The notes beneath the pieces were generated by a model. It made no database searches, had not been told where the DNA came from, and worked only from the letters and a program-made list of their open reading frames with translations. 8,201 nucleotides of DNA from CAYUYM01 sp964449305 (lineage in GTDB: Bacteria; Bacteroidota; Ignavibacteria; SZUA-365; CAYQST01), in contig CAYUYM010000155.1 of assembly GCA_964449305.1 (NCBI GenBank), positions 1 to 8,201 on the forward strand, written 5' to 3'. The translations under genes and the position numbers were made by a program. Position 1 is the stretch's first letter. Every line of letters starts with the position of its first letter. Shown one piece after another: positions 5,739 to 8,201 of the stretch.

Positions 5739-8201
5739 TTAGAATTCGAAGTTGGCGCCGATCTCGATGCGGCGCGGTTCGGAGTAGTTGGTGGGCGCGA
5801 GGAACCACAGCTCGAGCGGGTTGACCGGCGTGGGCGTGTTCTGGCCCTTGATCCGCTGCAGGTCCGTCGTGTAGCCGGCGCGGCCGGTGTCGTCCCACAC
5901 GTTCACCTCGTTGAGGATGTCGAACACGTTGAACACGCGCATGAAGAGGTTCAGTGTCGTGAAGCCGATGTCGAAGTTCTTGTAGAGGCGCAGATCCACA
6001 TTGAGCGAACCCGGCTTGAGCGCGCTGTTGGTGATGAGCGAGGTGATGTCCTCCGTGCGGCGCGGTGTGTAGGGCATGCCCGATCCGTACTGCGCGATGA
6101 GGCTGCCGCCCCAGGACTCCTGGTTGTAGGAGACGGTGGCGTTCACCGTGTGGCGCTGATCCCAGCTCAGCGGCGTCATCTGGACCTCCGGCAGATCCCC
6201 GCGTGCGGCCGCCTGCTGTGCCGCGTACGGATCCGATGCCGTGCCGCGCACGATCTGGAAGGTGTAGTCGAGCGTGGCGGAGAGGCCGTCGCTGAAGCGC
6301 TTGTTGAGCGCAAGCACGATGCCACGCGTGAAGGCGAAGTCGCTGTTCACGATCTTGGAGTACGTGGCCGAGCCGCCGAAGATGGTGATCTGATCGGCGC
6401 GCGTCCCGGCCAGGTTGCGCGTGTCGCGGATGTAGGCCGTCACATCGAGACCGATGTCGTCGGTGAGCTGCTGCTGGAGGCCGATCTCGGCGTTGATCGT
6501 CTGCTCGGGTTCCAGGTCGGCATTGCCCACCGTGCCCTGGTTGCCCGTGCCCGTGCCGAGCTTGAAGAACGGATTCGTGTAGAGCAGCTCGAAGGCCGGA
6601 AGCTGGAAGAAGTGCCCGTAGGAGAAGTGCAGCACGCCCCGGTCGGTGATGGGGAAGGCCGCACCGAGCCGCGGGCTGAACTGGTACTTCGTCGATGCCT
6701 TGTCGTACCAGCGCTGCTGGCGCTCCTCGAGCGTCACATCGGGTTCCCCGGGATCCTGGAGTCCGTTGCCGTTGTAGTCGTGAAAGCGGTTCTCAATCCG
6801 GATGGGATTGTAGATGCTCGGATCCGTCGGGTCGTGCAGCACCTGCCCGTCGGGCATGAACATGTCGAAACGCAGGCCGATGTTCAGGATCAGCTCGTCA
6901 AACTCCATCTTGTCCTGGACGTAGGCGGCCAGCTCCGTGGGCTTGCGGGTGTAGGTGTCGCGATACAGGGTGCTCACATCCAGGACGCGCGTCTGGATGA
7001 AGGGCGAGCCCTTCGTCACGTCGAGCTCCGTCTGCTCCTCGATGGGCCGGAGCGTGATGTTGTCGTAGTCCAGCGTGTGGGCGCTGTACTGCACGCCGCC
7101 CTTCACCAGATGCTCCTGCGTCACCTGCGAGGTGATGTCCCACTTGGCGACGAGCGACGTGGTGGTGCGGTCGAAATGCGACATGTCCACACCGCCCGTG
7201 CTGAAGCTGTAGGGTGTGAGCTGCTGCAGGAGGTTGGGATGCACGTAGCGCGCATCGTGCATGTCCTCGTACACAGAGCGTTGGTACTGCTTCGAGAAAA
7301 GAGACACGCCCAGCGTGTGAAAGGTGGACTGCGAGATCACATGGGTCATCTGCGCGAGGTGCGTGGTCCCGAGGCGGTTGTTCGTCGGGTTGCCGTCCGG
7401 GTTGTAGACGTAGAAGCTGTTGAAGTCCTGATAGGTCACATCGTCACGGATGAACTGGTACCAGGCCTTGATGTTGTCGGACACCTTGAGCGACAGCTTG
7501 GCCTGGCCATACCATTTCGTGCTGTTGTTCATGGCCACCGTCTCGTTGTCGCCGACGCCGGAGGCATCGCGGTTGAGGATGTAGTTCCCCGCGCTGTCCT
7601 TGTAGGCGATGTTGGAGGGGGTGAACCTTCTGATGCCGTTGAGCCAGCCGTTGAAGCGGTTGTAGCGCCCGTTGAGCGTGAAGAAGAGGACGCCCGGCAC
7701 CACGGGGCCGCTCAGGTAGCCCTCATAATTCTGGATGCCGAGGGGTTTGATCTCGTCGATTCCATAGAACGTGTCGCTGTGCGAGCTCGCATAGCTGCCG
7801 ATGTAGGCGCCGACGCTCCCGCGGAAGCGGCTGTCGCCGTCCTTCGTCGCGATGTTGACCACACCCGACATGGCCTGGCCGTATTCCGCGTTGAAGGCGC
7901 CGCTGACAAGCTGGAGTTCCTGCACCTGGTTCTTGTTGACGTCCACCACCGTGCCGCCGTCGAACTTGTCGGTCACCGGGACGCCGTCGATCCAGTAGGC
8001 CACCTCGCCGGCACGGCCGCCGCGCACATGGCCGTTCACGAAGCCGGCCTGCAGGTTGAGCACCTCGCTCACCTCGGTCACCGGCAGGGAGGCGATCTCC
8101 TCGGAACCCACCACGGCGGTGGAGGCCGTGAGGTCCTTCTGCACGAGCGGACGTTCCGCGGTGATGACCACCTCGTTTTTCAGTTCCACCACCTGCTCGC
8201 C
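5739..8201 (-). CDS. TonB-dependent outer-membrane receptor, N-terminus off window
   Basis: The frame is open from the right edge to TAA at 5741-5739, giving 820 visible residues; the true start lies upstream, and the GTG at 8192 should not be taken as the start. Counting from the edge (residue 1 = codon 8201-8199), NEVVITAERP at 9-18 resembles a TonB-box/linker. In this receptor type it usually follows a carboxypeptidase-regulatory-like domain, which would lie outside the window. The plug spans about 15-122: VRGGRAGEVAYWIDGVPV (59-76) and a stretch with VSGAFNAEYGQAMSGVVNI (99-117) are its classic motifs. The rest is a barrel with long loops, including GVLHFSYGHFFQLPAFELLY (522-541), NADLEPEQT (560-568), LNLFMRVFNVFDILNE (750-765) and a terminal PRRIEIGANFEF ending in Phe. 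A DYNGNGLQDPGEP segment (475-487) looks calcium-binding. The family imports ligands such as metal chelates, vitamins, glycans or peptides using TonB-ExbBD energy; the substrate cannot be told. It is first of the visible operon, and its promoter is outside the window. Confidence 0.93.
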   Translation of the reverse strand, partial: GEQVVELKNEVVITAERPLVQKDLTASTAVVGSEEIASLPVTEVSEVLNLQAGFVNGHVRGGRAGEVAYWIDGVPVTDKFDGGTVVDVNKNQVQELQLVSGAFNAEYGQAMSGVVNIATKDGDSRFRGSVGAYIGSYASSHSDTFYGIDEIKPLGIQNYEGYLSGPVVPGVLFFTLNGRYNRFNGWLNGIRRFTPSNIAYKDSAGNYILNRDASGVGDNETVAMNNSTKWYGQAKLSLKVSDNIKAWYQFIRDDVTYQDFNSFYVYNPDGNPTNNRLGTTHLAQMTHVISQSTFHTLGVSLFSKQYQRSVYEDMHDARYVHPNLLQQLTPYSFSTGGVDMSHFDRTTTSLVAKWDITSQVTQEHLVKGGVQYSAHTLDYDNITLRPIEEQTELDVTKGSPFIQTRVLDVSTLYRDTYTRKPTELAAYVQDKMEFDELILNIGLRFDMFMPDGQVLHDPTDPSIYNPIRIENRFHDYNGNGLQDPGEPDVTLEERQQRWYDKASTKYQFSPRLGAAFPITDRGVLHFSYGHFFQLPAFELLYTNPFFKLGTGTGNQGTVGNADLEPEQTINAEIGLQQQLTDDIGLDVTAYIRDTRNLAGTRADQITIFGGSATYSKIVNSDFAFTRGIVLALNKRFSDGLSATLDYTFQIVRGTASDPYAAQQAAARGDLPEVQMTPLSWDQRHTVNATVSYNQESWGGSLIAQYGSGMPYTPRRTEDITSLITNSALKPGSLNVDLRLYKNFDIGFTTLNLFMRVFNVFDILNEVNVWDDTGRAGYTTDLQRIKGQNTPTPVNPLELWFLAPTNYSEPRRIEIGANFEF
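6744..6779 (-). other. Calcium-type DxNGNGxxDxGE loop in the receptor
   Basis: Visible residues 475-486 read DYNGNGLQDPGE. The DxNGNGxxDxGE pattern resembles calcium loops of secreted proteins (SdrD-type and dockerin-like). Its position in a long loop between barrel strands suggests that it faces outward. Confidence 0.5.
7836..8192 (-). other. Plug domain of the TonB-dependent receptor
   Basis: This covers visible residues about 4-122, from the TonB-box-like segment to the KDG that precedes the first barrel strands. The motifs LPVTEVSEVLNLQAGFV, VRGGRAGEV, YWIDGVPV, QELQLVSGAFNAEYGQ and SGVVNIATKDG occur in the family's order. Confidence 0.85.

Noticed and set aside
5137..5898. 253-codon minus-strand ORF spanning the receptor/1251-aa gene junction
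   Set aside because: It is out of frame with two well-supported genes and is Arg/His/Pro-rich without motifs; a frame shadow.

Overview
The window looks like chromosome from a GC-rich bacterium of the FCB group (Bacteroidota/Chlorobiota/Ignavibacteriota and relatives). Three things point there: a TonB-dependent receptor of the type that normally carries an N-terminal carboxypeptidase-regulatory-like domain, a large exported protein ending in what looks like a type IX secretion (T9SS) C-terminal sorting domain, and a PorV/PorQ-family outer-membrane barrel. All three visible start codons have a purine-rich Shine-Dalgarno sequence exactly 7 nt upstream. That is unusual for core Bacteroidetes and fits the Ignavibacteria/Kapabacteria/Chlorobi side better, but the exact lineage cannot be fixed from sequence alone.

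Every real gene is on the minus strand, so in transcription order the window reads from right to left. (1) 8201-5739: TonB-dependent receptor, 5' end outside the window. (2) 5723-1968: a 1251-aa secreted multidomain protein with a signal peptide, a large family-specific N-terminal region, Asp-rich putative Ca2+-binding motifs, one fibronectin type III-like domain and a T9SS-type C-terminal domain. (3) 1953-931: a 340-aa PorV/PorQ-family barrel. Gaps of 15 and 14 nt, with each Shine-Dalgarno touching or overlapping the preceding stop codon, make 1-3 a probable translationally coupled operon. (4) 807-1: after a 123-nt AT-richer gap, the start of a secreted protein with two starch-binding-like beta-sandwich modules, running off the left edge.

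Working model (inference): gene 2 is exported through T9SS with help from the PorV-like protein and displayed on the surface beside the TonB-dependent receptor. This would be a receptor plus surface-protein pair loosely analogous to SusC/SusD, but built with a T9SS cargo instead of a SusD lipoprotein. Asp-rich calcium-type motifs occur in both the secreted protein and an extracellular-loop region of the receptor. The neighbouring carbohydrate-binding-like protein hints at a glycan ligand but does not prove it. No RNA gene, mobile element, CRISPR array or convincing terminator was seen; the many long ORFs on the plus strand and in other minus frames are high-GC shadows.
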